Shown here piece by piece: positions 19,032 through 29,300 of a DNA stretch of 64,000 nucleotides. The translations under genes were made by a program, and so were the position numbers. A model generated the notes under the pieces. It ran no database searches. It had not been told where the DNA came from and worked only from the letters and a program-made list of their open reading frames with translations. The stretch comes from JAEXNA01 sp041676625. GTDB taxonomy: Bacteria; Vulcanimicrobiota; Xenobia; Xenobiales; JADMJV01. Where the stretch lies: the NCBI GenBank assembly GCA_041676625.1, contig JBAYRN010000006.1, forward strand, positions 26,724 to 90,723, given 5' to 3'. Position 1 is the first letter of the stretch. Each line of letters opens with the position of its first letter.

Positions 19032-19167
19032 AACCCCATTCTATTTAACAACAATCGTAATATCTTCCTCTTTAAGTCTAGTTTCTCCAACTGCAGTCCA
19101 CTGCAGGAGCGAGCCTCCAATCTTTTGGTTGTTATAAAACTCGGTTGCTTGGGGTATGATGGCCCTT

Positions 19168-19647
19168 ATGGGGAGACGCTTCACATTGATTAGAGGGTTC
19201 AGCCTGGCCGAAGTGCTTCTGGCCATGGGCCTTGCCCTGGTGGCTTTGCTGGCCCTGGTGGGGCAAAACACCATGCTGCTCGCCTCCAATCAAAAGCTCG
19301 ACGACACCACCATCGCTACCGACGTGGCGTACTCTGTCATCGATCAGATCGCCTCCGAAATCCAGGCCAACCCGGCCCCAGCTTTCGCCCACTCCAATGC
19401 CACAGTCCCTTTTCGTACCGGCGGCGTTACGGTGGGAAACACCGACTATCTTTACCAGCTTTTCCTGACCGACGTGGTGGATTCTGCCTCCGGTGAAGCG
19501 GTGGGAAGCGGCCCCGGAGGGTCTCATTCGACCAAACTCAAAAAGCTCGAAATCCTGGTGAACTGGTGGGAAGACGCCCAACGGCAGCACATGGGAAATC
19601 TGCACCTTCGGGTGACCAGGCTGCTCAAGGTCACCAGTGGTTCGTAG
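19168..19647 (+). CDS. PilV-like type IV prepilin
   Basis: 159 residues with a prepilin N-terminus: basic leader RRFTLIRG, cleavage before Phe, FSLAEVLLAMG with Glu at +5, and a hydrophobic helix. The remainder is a small exported domain. ATG codons exist at 19156, 19159 and 19168; I prefer 19168 because TATGAT at 19155-19160 then forms a -10 box 7 bases upstream, and the leader has the usual short length. It overlaps the next pilin gene by 11 bases. Confidence 0.82.
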   Translation: MGRRFTLIRGFSLAEVLLAMGLALVALLALVGQNTMLLASNQKLDDTTIATDVAYSVIDQIASEIQANPAPAFAHSNATVPFRTGGVTVGNTDYLYQLFLTDVVDSASGEAVGSGPGGSHSTKLKKLEILVNWWEDAQRQHMGNLHLRVTRLLKVTSGS

Positions 19648-20383
19648 GTTCCAGGGATACACGCTGGTTGAACTCGTGGTCTCCGTGAGCACCGCCTTGA
19701 TCCTGTTCGCGGTCACCCACGCCCTCTTGCAGAGCAGCCAGAAAACCTGGAATCGGGTTTCCGGAGACGAGAACGTGGCCGGTCAACTCCTCAGCGCGGA
19801 GTCGTGGCTGAGGCGTGACCTTTTTGGGGCTTCCTACTCGGCTCTAAGAACCGCCCCGGGGCCTACCACCCTGGTCGGTCGAGATGGAGACGCCCTGTGG
19901 TTTCTTTCGGCCATCGACCCCGACACCGGCCGCTTCATGCGCAACGACGACGGTACGCCCCGCTGGCAACGAAACATCCTCTACTATTCCGTGATTCCAT
20001 CCTCCATCGCCACCGATCACTCCGGCCCGGGCATCGACGAAGGGGGATACGAGGTCTCCCATCCCTATAAGTTCCTGGTGCGAAAAGTGATCGACCAGGG
20101 GACCTTGCTCAGCGATGTCACCAGCTACCTAGAGGCACCCGTCGGCTATAGCTTTCCGTCTGGAGACTTCGAATCGGTGAACATCATCTCTCGAGGCCTA
20201 CTGAGTTTTCAGGTCGCCACCGAAGACGATCTCAAACAGGTGGAACTCAGCATCGTGGCTGCCAATGCTCAAGAAGCCGGCAAGGTCTTTCCCCTTGGTT
20301 CACGCTCTCTGATGAACCCGCAGTTTCTCATGCTCCGACAATTCACCACCAACCTCCAAAACCGCCAGACCTTGACCCCCTAG
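19637..20383 (+). CDS. PilW/GspJ-like type IV prepilin
   Basis: 248 residues. Short leader MVRRFQG, prepilin peptidase site before YTLVELVVSVSTAL with Glu at +5, and a hydrophobic N-terminal helix. The C-terminal domain (about residues 35-248) resembles PilW/GspJ in size. The GTG start lies inside the end of the PilV-like gene. It converges on rsmG, and the two stop codons share CTAG at 20380-20383. Together with the divergent PilX/GspK-like gene it gives a minor-pilin set; no assembly ATPase or secretin is in the window. Confidence 0.82.
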   Translation: MVRRFQGYTLVELVVSVSTALILFAVTHALLQSSQKTWNRVSGDENVAGQLLSAESWLRRDLFGASYSALRTAPGPTTLVGRDGDALWFLSAIDPDTGRFMRNDDGTPRWQRNILYYSVIPSSIATDHSGPGIDEGGYEVSHPYKFLVRKVIDQGTLLSDVTSYLEAPVGYSFPSGDFESVNIISRGLLSFQVATEDDLKQVELSIVAANAQEAGKVFPLGSRSLMNPQFLMLRQFTTNLQNRQTLTP

Positions 20384-21063
20384 AGTGGCTTCTTCTGGGG
20401 AACCCCGTCCCGGCGGGGGTATTTCTCGGGTGTCGGTCCGGTCTTCAGGATCTCACAAATCGTGGTTTGCTTTTCTCCGACCTGAAAGCCGTGGCAGCGG
20501 TGCACCTGCGAGCGCAACTCCCGCAAGGCCGGACCGGCCTGCCTGATCTCTTCGACCAGGGCCGGTCCTTTGTAGGCCACCAGGCGCCCTTCGGGCCTCA
20601 ACAGCGGGATCCCCAACTCGCACAAGACGTTGAGGGGGGCCAGAGCCTTGGCGGTCACCACCTCGAAACTCTCCCGAAAGCCGACTTCCCGACCCAGAAG
20701 CTCCAGGCGTCGGGTCTCCACCACCACGTTGGAAAGGCCCAGGGACTCCACCATCTCCTCCACCCACCGGGTCTTCTTGACAGCGCTGTCGGTGAGCACG
20801 AACTCCAGATCCGGTCTCACCACAGCCAACACCAGACCCGGCACGCCCCCGCCGGTACCGATATCGATCACCCGGCCCCGAAGCGGCAAAGCTCCAGCCC
20901 CGCAAAGCGAATCGAGGATCAGCTCCTGGTCCACCGCCTGGGCGGTTTTCAGAGCCGTGACTCCCCGCTGCGACCCGCTCTCTAGAAAATGCTCGGCAAG
21001 CTTTTGCAGAACCCGGGCGTGTTCCACCCCCAGACCCAGACGGCCCAGGGTCTGTTCAAACAC
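20380..21063 (-). CDS. rsmG: 16S rRNA (guanine527-N7)-methyltransferase RsmG
   Basis: 227 residues. The SAM-binding motif I is VIDIGTGGGVPGL, followed by LVRPD-like VRPDLEFVLTDSAVKKTRW and VVTAKALAPL, all typical of RsmG (GidB). The GTG at 21063 overlaps the end of mnmG by 8 bases, so the two are co-translated, the usual gidA-gidB arrangement beside the origin. Confidence 0.94.
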   Translation of the reverse strand: MFEQTLGRLGLGVEHARVLQKLAEHFLESGSQRGVTALKTAQAVDQELILDSLCGAGALPLRGRVIDIGTGGGVPGLVLAVVRPDLEFVLTDSAVKKTRWVEEMVESLGLSNVVVETRRLELLGREVGFRESFEVVTAKALAPLNVLCELGIPLLRPEGRLVAYKGPALVEEIRQAGPALRELRSQVHRCHGFQVGEKQTTICEILKTGPTPEKYPRRDGVPQKKPL

Positions 21064-22927
21064 CGGATTCCGCGGGCATGCGGGTTTTCAAATAGATCAA
21101 AAGGGCGGACACATCCGAGGGAGTGACGCCCGCGATCCGGGACGCCAGGCCTACCGTCTTGGGGCGATGAAAAGAGAGCTTCTCCCGACCCTCGGACGAG
21201 ATCGAACGGATCACCGAATAATCGAGAGCTTCGGGAATTCCTTTCTTCTCATCCTTACGAAACCGTTCCACGTCCTGGCGCTGTCTCTCCAGGTAGCCCT
21301 CATACTTGGTCTGAATCTCCACTTGCTGAGAGACTCGAGGACCCAGCGGCGCCAATCCGTCGATCGCCCGAACCGCCTGCAGATCAAGCTCCGGCCGCCG
21401 CAAGAGCTCTTTAAGGGAGGTGCCGGGCTTGATCGGAGTACCCAGGCGCGCGGAGAGGTCTTCGGCCTCAAACCCCTTGACCCGCCGCTCGGCCAACCGG
21501 TGAAGCTCTTGCTCGATCAGCACCATCTTCTCCTGATACACGGTCCAGTCCTGACCGCTGATCAGCCCCACCTTGCGGGCCAGGGGGGTCAGCCGTTGAT
21601 CGGCGTTATCCTGGCGCAGCAGCAAGCGGTATTCGGCTCGAGAAGTGTGCATCCGGTACGGCTCTTTGGTGCCCTTGGTGATGAGATCATCGATCAAAAC
21701 GCCCAGGTAGGCTTCGTCTCGCCCCAGCACGATGGGGTCCGAACCGCCCGCCGTCAGGGCCGCGTTGACCCCCGCCAGGAGTCCCTGTGCGGCCGCCTCT
21801 TCATAGCCGGAGGTTCCGTTGATCTGACCGGCCAGGTAAAGTCCGGGCAGGTCCCGCACCTCCAGGGTCGGCTCCAGTTGAGTGGGCTCCACGTAGTCGT
21901 ACTCCACCGCGTATCCCGGTTTCAAAATGGTAGCCCGCTCCAGCCCCGGGATGGAGTGCACGATCTCGAACTGCACGTCCAGGGGCAGTGAAGTGGAAAC
22001 ACCCTGCAGATACACGTCGGGCACGTCGAACCCCTCGGGCTCCACGAAGATCTGGTGGGTCTCCTTCTCCTTGAACCGCACCATTTTGTCTTCCAGGGAG
22101 GGGCAGTAACGGGGCCCTCTTCCTTCGATGATGCCACCGAACATGGGCGAGCGGTGAAGGTTTGCGAGAATGATCTCCTTGGTGCGAAGGGTGGTGGTGG
22201 TCAGATAGCAGGAGAGCTGCCGAGGCGGGAGTTTAAGCTCCGACCATTGGGAGAAGACCAGCGGCACGTCGCTCGGCTTCTGCTCTTCCATCACTTCCCA
22301 GTCTATGGTCTCTCGGTCCAGGCGAGGGGTCGTTCCGGTTTTCAGACGACCGAGTTTCAGACCCAGAGAACTCAGAGAACGGGAGAGGCCGATCGCTGCA
22401 GGCTCGCCCGCCCGGCCACCGGCCAAACTCATCTCCCCCATAAAAAGTTTCCCGCCCAGAAAGGTGCCGGTGGTCAAAATGGTGGCAGGAGAGCGGTATT
22501 CGTTTCCGTTTTCCGCCCGCAGACCCACGATGCGGTTGCCTTCTTTGAGCAGTTCCACCGCCAGATCCTGATAAATGGTGATGTTGGGATCCGCCTCCAC
22601 GATCTCCCGCATGCGCTCGGAGTAAACTGGCCGATCAGCCTGAGCCCGCAGGGCCTGCACGGCCGGACCTTTGCGGGTATTGAGCATGCGGATGTGGATG
22701 TGGGTTTCGTCGATCACCCGGGCCATGGCTCCCCCCAGGGCGTCCACCTCGGTGGCCAATTGGGCCTTGGCCGGGCCTCCGATGGAGGGGTTGCACGGCA
22801 TACGGGCGATGTGGGTGAGACTGGCGGTCAAAAGGGCCACCTTGCAGCCCAGGCGACTGGCCGCCAGCGCCGCTTCACAGCCGGCGTGGCCGGCCCCCAC
22901 CACTATGATATCGGAATGGATCAACAT
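21056..22927 (-). CDS. mnmG: tRNA uridine-5-carboxymethylaminomethyl(34) synthesis enzyme MnmG
   Basis: FAD-dependent partner of MnmE in wobble-uridine modification. The 623-residue product has the dinucleotide-binding motif IIVVGAGHAGCEAALAA, the signatures MPCNPSIGGPAKAQL and TGTFLGGKLFMGE, and SRAEYRLLLRQDNAD towards the C-terminal helical domain. The frame is open to an ATG at 22939, but the ATG at 22927 fits the family N-terminus (MLIHSDIIVVGAG) and sits 8 bases after a near-consensus promoter -10 box, so I choose it. MnmE is encoded at 30585-31955, separated by the transglutaminase cluster. Confidence 0.96.
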   Translation of the reverse strand: MLIHSDIIVVGAGHAGCEAALAASRLGCKVALLTASLTHIARMPCNPSIGGPAKAQLATEVDALGGAMARVIDETHIHIRMLNTRKGPAVQALRAQADRPVYSERMREIVEADPNITIYQDLAVELLKEGNRIVGLRAENGNEYRSPATILTTGTFLGGKLFMGEMSLAGGRAGEPAAIGLSRSLSSLGLKLGRLKTGTTPRLDRETIDWEVMEEQKPSDVPLVFSQWSELKLPPRQLSCYLTTTTLRTKEIILANLHRSPMFGGIIEGRGPRYCPSLEDKMVRFKEKETHQIFVEPEGFDVPDVYLQGVSTSLPLDVQFEIVHSIPGLERATILKPGYAVEYDYVEPTQLEPTLEVRDLPGLYLAGQINGTSGYEEAAAQGLLAGVNAALTAGGSDPIVLGRDEAYLGVLIDDLITKGTKEPYRMHTSRAEYRLLLRQDNADQRLTPLARKVGLISGQDWTVYQEKMVLIEQELHRLAERRVKGFEAEDLSARLGTPIKPGTSLKELLRRPELDLQAVRAIDGLAPLGPRVSQQVEIQTKYEGYLERQRQDVERFRKDEKKGIPEALDYSVIRSISSEGREKLSFHRPKTVGLASRIAGVTPSDVSALLIYLKTRMPAESGV

Positions 22928-22935
22928 GTAGGCAA

Positions 22936-22964
22936 ACATTATGTTCGAGAAGGCTCTTTGTCAA
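22936..22964 (-). promoter_or_regulatory. Sigma-70 type promoter of mnmG-rsmG
   Basis: On the minus strand TTGACA (22959-22964), a 17-base spacer and TAATGT (22936-22941). The predicted transcription start falls at or next to the mnmG ATG (22927), leaving no room for a leader or Shine-Dalgarno. Confidence 0.75.
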
Positions 22965-22971
22965 TGCGATC

Positions 22972-23847
22972 CTATCGATCGCACTGGGGGATCACGTCCA
23001 CGGCCACCTCTACTGTCTGGCTTCCACCCCCCAGCACCACCCCCCGTAGAGGGCAGACGTCGTGATAATCCCGTCCCATGGCGAGGGTCACGTGCTGGTT
23101 AGAGACCACCAGATCGTTGGTGGGGTCCAGATCCACCCAACCGAAGGGAGGGCACCAGACTGAGATCCAGGCGTGGCTGGCGTCGGCACCCTGCAGTCGG
23201 GTCTGACCCGGAGGAGGCAGGGTCAGGATATAACCGCTTACGTAGCGGGCCGCCAGGCCCAGACTTCGCAAACCTCCCAGAGCCAGGTGCGCAAAATCCT
23301 GGCACACTCCTCGCCCCCGGGCCAGCACCTCTTCCAGCGGGGTGGCCACGGTGGTGGCGGTGGGGTCGAAGTCGAAGTCTCGATAGATGCGTCGGCACAA
23401 CTCCCGGGCCCCCTCCAGCACAGGCGTGCTCCGAGGGAAAGCGCTTCGCGCAAACTCCGCGAGCTCGTTCGAGCGGCGAACCCAGCTCGAGTCGTGGCGA
23501 AACTGAGAAGCCTCCATGGCCTCCTTCTGCCGGGGGTCTTGGAGCCGCGAAGCCACCCTTTCCCACTCTTCACCCGGCCCCGGAGTCTCTCGCGGTTTCA
23601 CCTCGGCGTCGAAGGAAACCGTGACCTCCAGCTCCCGGTGCGGCTTTTGCACCGTGAAGAAGGCGATGGGGTTGCCGAAGAAATCTCGTTCGCTATCGAT
23701 GGAGGCTGGCTCCGGCTGGATCAGGAGTTTACAGTTTTCACTGCTCTGGGCAGCCAGCAGGCGCGGCCTGGAGTGCACCCGGTTGTAGCTGATGGAGACC
23801 TTCTCCGAATAGAGGTAGCGGGTTTGATGAGTCACGAAATACTTCAC
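22972..23847 (-). CDS. Transglutaminase-like cysteine protease family protein (short)
   Basis: 291 residues. N-terminal beta domain (MKYFVTHQTRYLYSEKVSIS) typical of this bacterial family, then the transglutaminase core with catalytic Cys in GRGVCQDFAHLAL, His in ASHAWISVW and Asp in DLDPTND. Its GTG start overlaps the preceding ATP-grasp gene's TGA (GTGA). Such proteins are encoded beside circularly permuted ATP-grasp and alpha-E proteins in many bacteria and may cleave or ligate isopeptide-type bonds (inference); no substrate is known. Confidence 0.88.
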   Translation of the reverse strand: MKYFVTHQTRYLYSEKVSISYNRVHSRPRLLAAQSSENCKLLIQPEPASIDSERDFFGNPIAFFTVQKPHRELEVTVSFDAEVKPRETPGPGEEWERVASRLQDPRQKEAMEASQFRHDSSWVRRSNELAEFARSAFPRSTPVLEGARELCRRIYRDFDFDPTATTVATPLEEVLARGRGVCQDFAHLALGGLRSLGLAARYVSGYILTLPPPGQTRLQGADASHAWISVWCPPFGWVDLDPTNDLVVSNQHVTLAMGRDYHDVCPLRGVVLGGGSQTVEVAVDVIPQCDR

Positions 23848-26345
23848 GACAGCACGTCCGGTCCGAAACTGGAGCCTTGCGATTTGGGGGTCAGATGGGT
23901 GAGGTACTTCTGCACCAGGGCGTCGGACAAGGCCGGCAGATCCCGGCCCAGGTCCCGCAGCAGGCCCTTCAAGGCACTCCGACTTTTTCTGATCTCCAGC
24001 CCCGCCAGGGCGTGAATATCAGCCAGCTTGATGGCAGCCCGACAGCGCAACAGCAGGGTCTCCTCCTGGTTGCGGGGAGCGTTTTCGGTGTGCCCCGGCA
24101 GCTTCTGCAGGTGGATGTTCAGGCTCTCCAACTGATAACCCACCGAACGCGGATTATCTTCGTCCGCCAGCAAGAGGTCCAGGAAGGGCGCCGCCTGCAA
24201 CCCGGCCGGGTAGCGCCAGCGGTAAGTCCTCAGCACGTCGGCCACCTCCAACACCGCCTCCAGCAGCAACTCTTCGTTGGTGCGCCGAGGCACCAGGGTG
24301 CGGCGCACCAACCCCACGGTGTGAATGGCCCGCTCCAGCCGCCTGCCCATGTCTAAGAATCGCCAGGTATGGTTGCGAGTCATATTCTCGGTCACCATAC
24401 CGCTGAACGCAGAAAACGCCATCAAGAGATCGTCCAGCAGGGTCTGGCTATCGGCCAGCGTGGTCGGGCTTTGTACCCCCAGCCGATAGAGATAATTCGA
24501 AAGCCTCCACGACTCGGCGGAGATCCGGTCCCGGACCTGGCCCAACAGGCGATGCACACTGTCCATGACCGGTCGTAACCCCTCCTGTCTGCCTTGAGCA
24601 CTCAAGAGTGTGGAAATCCGAACGGCGTACTCCTCGCGGTCCCCTGACTCCGGTCTCCAGCGGGGGTTCACGAAGCTCAACAATCGAGGGACCTCGGAGT
24701 TGGCCGGTACGCGGGGTTCCTCGTTCAAGCGGAGCACGCAGTAACGCAAGAGACGGCAGAGCCCCTCGGCCCGCTCCATATTGCGCCCCAACCAGTAAAG
24801 ATCGTCGGCCGCCCGGCTGGAGATATCGCCGCCGCCCCGGCTCAGGCGGATCTCCTTGCGACCCATCTTCATGATGGTGCCGGGAGCGTCGTCCTCCCCC
24901 AGTGGGTCCACGATCCAGGAGTCTTTGCTCTGGGCACCCTGCTCCAGACTGGCCACGATCGAGCCCGGTTTCTGACTCACCACCGAGAGCGCCCCGGGCA
25001 TGACGGAGAAATCCTGTCCGGCTCGAGTCAAAAATGTACGAAGCACCAGGCGCCGGGGCACCAGGGCGTTATCCTGCAGGCAGGGAGTGGTGGAAAGATC
25101 GATCCGCTCCTGGGCCACGAACTGCTCCGGGTCATGAAGGATCCTGGCCCGCAGGTCTTCCTTCTTGGCCCGGGTCATGGACTCCGGAAAGAGCGCCGGT
25201 TGGGGCCGCTCCGGAAAGGCGAACTTGATCACCGTGTGCTCTAGATTGGCCAGCACGTAGTTCAGCGAATCCTTCTCCCCGCACCACCAGGTTTTCACGC
25301 ACGGCAGCAACGGGTCCTGGCCCAAAAAGTGGGTGAAGAGTCGGGGCAAAAAGGCGTGCAGAGCCGGGGTTTCGATCCAGGCCGCTCCCAGGCTGTTGGC
25401 CACCGTCACGTTGCCCACCCGGATGGCCTGGAGCAACCCGGGCACCCCGATCACCGTGTCCGAGCGCAGTTCCAGGGGATCGCAGTAGGGATCGGTCATC
25501 CGCTTGAGGATCACATCGACCGGCTGCAGGCCTTCCAAAAGCTTGAGGTAGACGCGGTTGTCCCGCACCGTCAGGTCGTCTCCGGTGACCAGCTCAAAAC
25601 CGAGAAACTGGGCCAGATAGGCCTGCTCGAAAAAGCTGGGGCTGTGAGAGCCGGGAGAGAGCAGGACCACCCTGGGAGTGGCCGAGGGCACGTCGTGCAA
25701 CGACTGGTGCAGATCACGAAAAAACGGTGCCACCTTGCGGACCTTGTTCCCCTGAAAAAACTCCGGGATCATGCGGGTCAGGGCCAGCCGGTTCTCCAGG
25801 GCGTAGCCCCATCCGATGGGGGCCTCGGAGCGATCTCGCAGGGCCACCATCCGGCCCTCCGCGGTGCGACCGAGGTCCACGCTGTAGAGCAACAAGCGCC
25901 GATTCTTTCGAATGGAGAGCCCGTGACAGGGCCGCAGAAACCCCGGGTGTCCGTGCACCAGGGCCGGGGGGATCCAGCCTTCCTTCAAGCAGCGCTGCTC
26001 GCCGTAGACGTCTTCCAGGATCGCTTCCATCAGGTGGGCTCTCTGGATCAGTCCTTGCTCGATCGTTTCCCATTCCGGACGGGTCAGGATCACCGGCAGT
26101 GGGTCCAACTCCCACATGCGGTCCAGACCGTCCTTGGAGCCGTGAACGTTAAAGGTCACGCCGTTCTCGCGCAACAACCGCCGCACCGAGTTCCAGCGCG
26201 ATTTTAGGGTCTTGCCCCCCAGCGACTGAAAAGTCTCCAGAAACTCCTCCCAGGCGGGCCGCACCTCGCCCTGGGGAGTCACCATTTCGTCGTAGCTATC
26301 GCCCGGAGGTCGGTACTCTCCGGCTATCGAGGGAAGGAGCTTCAA
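23844..26345 (-). CDS. Circularly permuted ATP-grasp - alpha-E domain fusion protein
   Basis: 833 residues. Residues about 1-490 match circularly permuted type 2 ATP-grasp proteins (VHGSKDGLDRMWELDPLPVI, YGEQRCLKEG, VVLLSPGSHSPSFFEQAYLA, VANSLGAAWIETPALHAFLP, KTWWCGEKDSLNYV, RRLVLRTFL). Residues about 510-825 match the helical alpha-E domain (SSRAADDLYWLGRNMERAEG, ENMTRNHTWRFLDMGRRLER). In many genomes these are two adjacent genes; here they are fused. The start is TTG overlapping the upstream TGA. The ATP-grasp half is expected to form a peptide-like bond; the partner and product are unknown. Confidence 0.88.
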   Translation of the reverse strand: MKLLPSIAGEYRPPGDSYDEMVTPQGEVRPAWEEFLETFQSLGGKTLKSRWNSVRRLLRENGVTFNVHGSKDGLDRMWELDPLPVILTRPEWETIEQGLIQRAHLMEAILEDVYGEQRCLKEGWIPPALVHGHPGFLRPCHGLSIRKNRRLLLYSVDLGRTAEGRMVALRDRSEAPIGWGYALENRLALTRMIPEFFQGNKVRKVAPFFRDLHQSLHDVPSATPRVVLLSPGSHSPSFFEQAYLAQFLGFELVTGDDLTVRDNRVYLKLLEGLQPVDVILKRMTDPYCDPLELRSDTVIGVPGLLQAIRVGNVTVANSLGAAWIETPALHAFLPRLFTHFLGQDPLLPCVKTWWCGEKDSLNYVLANLEHTVIKFAFPERPQPALFPESMTRAKKEDLRARILHDPEQFVAQERIDLSTTPCLQDNALVPRRLVLRTFLTRAGQDFSVMPGALSVVSQKPGSIVASLEQGAQSKDSWIVDPLGEDDAPGTIMKMGRKEIRLSRGGGDISSRAADDLYWLGRNMERAEGLCRLLRYCVLRLNEEPRVPANSEVPRLLSFVNPRWRPESGDREEYAVRISTLLSAQGRQEGLRPVMDSVHRLLGQVRDRISAESWRLSNYLYRLGVQSPTTLADSQTLLDDLLMAFSAFSGMVTENMTRNHTWRFLDMGRRLERAIHTVGLVRRTLVPRRTNEELLLEAVLEVADVLRTYRWRYPAGLQAAPFLDLLLADEDNPRSVGYQLESLNIHLQKLPGHTENAPRNQEETLLLRCRAAIKLADIHALAGLEIRKSRSALKGLLRDLGRDLPALSDALVQKYLTHLTPKSQGSSFGPDVLS

Positions 26346-29300
26346 GGCGCTCTTCTCAGATCCAGAGTCAGAGGAAACTCAGCGGAGGTCGCCTCCTTCG
26401 GCACCTCGATCCGGCCCCCGGTGAACTTGAGTTCGGAAAATCTCGCAGTCCGGCGGGCCTGGGCTTCATTCGAATTGACCGGGAAGTGCTCGTAGTTTCT
26501 GCCCCCGGGATGGGACACTCCGTAAGTGCAGCCACCCAGGCTCCGTTCCGACCAGGTGTCCACCAGATCGAAAATGAGGGGTACCTGGGTGCCGATGGTG
26601 GGGTGCAGGCAAGAAGGGGGCTGCCAGGCCCGAAAGCGCACTCCCGCCACCGCCTCTCCGGCCACTCCGGTGGGGTGAAGCGGCACCGGGCGACCGTTGC
26701 AAAGCAGCACGTGGCGGTCCGGATTCATGCCCCGTAGCTTGACCTGGATGCGTTCCAGGGAAGAATCCACGAAGCGTACCGTACCGCCCCCTCCGGACTC
26801 CTCCCCCAACACGTGCCAGGGCTCGATGGCGTTTCGCAGCTCCAGGATCAAGCCGTCCTTCTGGATTTCGCCGATGCGGGGAAAGCGAAACTCGAAGTGA
26901 GGAGCAAACCAGGCCGGTTGAAAGTCGAACCCTCCCCGGCGCAGATCGTCGAGCACCTCCAGGAAATCCTTCCACACGAAATGCCCCAGCATAAACTCGT
27001 CGTGCAGACGGGTACCCCAGCGGACCGGTCTGACCCCGTAAGGTCGGGTCCACAGATGGGCCACCAGGGCCCGTACCAGCAGTTGTTGTACCAGGCTCAT
27101 ACGGGGGTGAGGGGGCATCTCAAAAGCCCGCAACTCCAGCAGACCCAGACGGCCGGTGGGACCCTCCGGGGAATAGAGTTTATCGATACAAAACTCGGCC
27201 CGGTGGGTGTTTCCGGTCATATCCGTGAGAAGATGCCGAAACAGTCGATCCACTATCCACAAGGGAGGGTCTTTATCCAGTTTCTGCTGGAGCGCGATCT
27301 CAAGCTCATAGAGACTGTCGTGTCGGGCTTCATCGATCCTGGGAGCCTGGGAGGTAGGTCCGATGAACAGGCCGGAAAACAGGTAAGAGAGGCCGGGGTG
27401 GTTGAGCCAGTAAACCACCATCTGGGCCAGCAGATCCGGGCGCCGCAAGAAAGGGCTGTCGGGGGGGGTTTTTCCGCCCAGCACCAGATGGTTGCCACCA
27501 CCGGTTCCGGAGTGGCGGCCGTCCAGCATAAATTTCTCCGTGCCCAGCCGCACTTCCCGGGCCTCCTGGTAGAGGGTTTCGGTGATCTCCACCAGCTCGT
27601 TCCAGCTCCCTGAAGGTTGCACGTTGACCTCGATCACTCCAGGATCCGGGGTGATCGAGAAGCTCAACAGACGACTGTCGAAGGGGGGTGGATAGCCCTC
27701 CAGCACCACCGGCGAGCCGCAATCGGCGGCCGTTTTCTCAATGGTGGCCAGCAATTTGAGAAAGTCCTCGCCCCGCCCCAGCGGCGGTAAAAAGACGTGG
27801 ATTCTCCCTTCCCGCACCTCCACGCAGAGAGCCGTGCGGACAAACTCCGGAGCGGACACTCCTACTTTCGGTTTCTTGAACTCCTCCGGAACCGGAAGCA
27901 GATGCGAAATCGTGGACATGTGGCTGGGTAGAGGAGGCGGAAGGTCCATCGGATCTCGCTGCTCGAACTGGCGCTGATCTCTTTCTTCTACCCAGGGGAG
28001 GGAGTCCAGGGGTAGCCGGTACCCCATGGGTGAGTCGCCCGGGATCAACAAAACCTCCGGGGCCCGCAGAGGCCAGGGTCCGGATCGCCAGCGCCCGCTG
28101 GTGGTGTCGAACTCCAGGGGCAACAGATGGCCGACCAGCTCTTCCAAACCCTGGGAAAAAACTCGTTTGAGTCGTTCGGCTTCTTCCTGCCAACTCACCC
28201 TGGAATCGGAAGTCTCCACGTTGACGGGCAACCCGCCCTCCCGCCAGAGATAGTAGTAGCGATCTTCAAAAGCCGGTCGGATGAAGTCCTGGCTAACCCC
28301 CAGCCGCATGGCGAGTGTCTTGAGGAACTTCTCTCCATCGGAGGTAGTCGAGTGGCCGGGCTCGGTCGGATCAGCCAGCAACGACTGGTTCTGCCACACC
28401 GGGATCCCGTCTTCTCGCCAGAGGCAGCGCATGGCCCAGCGGGGCAGTGACTCCCCGGGGTAGTGCTTGCCCTGACCAAAATGCAACAGCGAGCCCTCTG
28501 CAAAGCACCCCTGCAGGCGGCAGAGGAGCTGGTAGGAGAGTCTCTTCTTCTCTTCGCCCAGAGCCGTCACATTCCACTCAGGACCGTCCATGTCGTCCAT
28601 GGAGATGAAGGTGGGCTCGCCGCCCATGGTCAGTCGAACATCCTGCTCAGCCAGGACCTCGTCGACTCCCTGACCCAGCTTCAGAATGCTCTCCCATTCC
28701 TGGTCCTCGTAGGGCAGCGTGACCCGAGGAACCTCTTGAACTCTCTTGACCTCCATGTGGAAGTCGAAGTGCTGGTCGAGAGAGGTCCCCGCGCTGGGGG
28801 GCGTCCAGAGAAACGAACCGGTGATGGGAGCCGCACTCCCCGGAGAGGCGCTGGCGGCCAGGGGGATGTGCCCTTCTCCGGCCAACAAACCGCTGGTCGG
28901 ATCCATCCCGATCCAGCCGGCCCCGGGCACAAAAACCTCCGCCCAGGCGTGCAGATCGGTGAAGTCCGCTTCCGGTCCGACGGGTCCGTCCGGCGACTTC
29001 TGGTCTGCGGTCAGCTGGATCAGATAGCCCGAGACAAAACGTGCGGCCAGCCCCAGGTTGCGCAGCAACTGCACCGCAAGCCAGGCCGAATCCCGGCAAG
29101 ACCCTTTGCCGCTCTCCAGAGTCACGGTGGGAGTTTGAACCCCCGGCTCCATCCGGATCACGTACTCAACCCGTTGATTCAGAACCCGATTGATCTCCAC
29201 CAGATAATCGATGGTCTGAATTTCGCCCCGACGCACTTCTGCGATCAAGCGAGCCAACGCCGGTTCCACGATATCGCACTGGAGATAGGGAGCCAACTCC

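Noticed and set aside
20630..21991. 453-codon plus-strand frame opposite rsmG and mnmG
   Set aside because: Antisense shadow of two conserved genes; composition is low in hydrophobic residues and matches no family.
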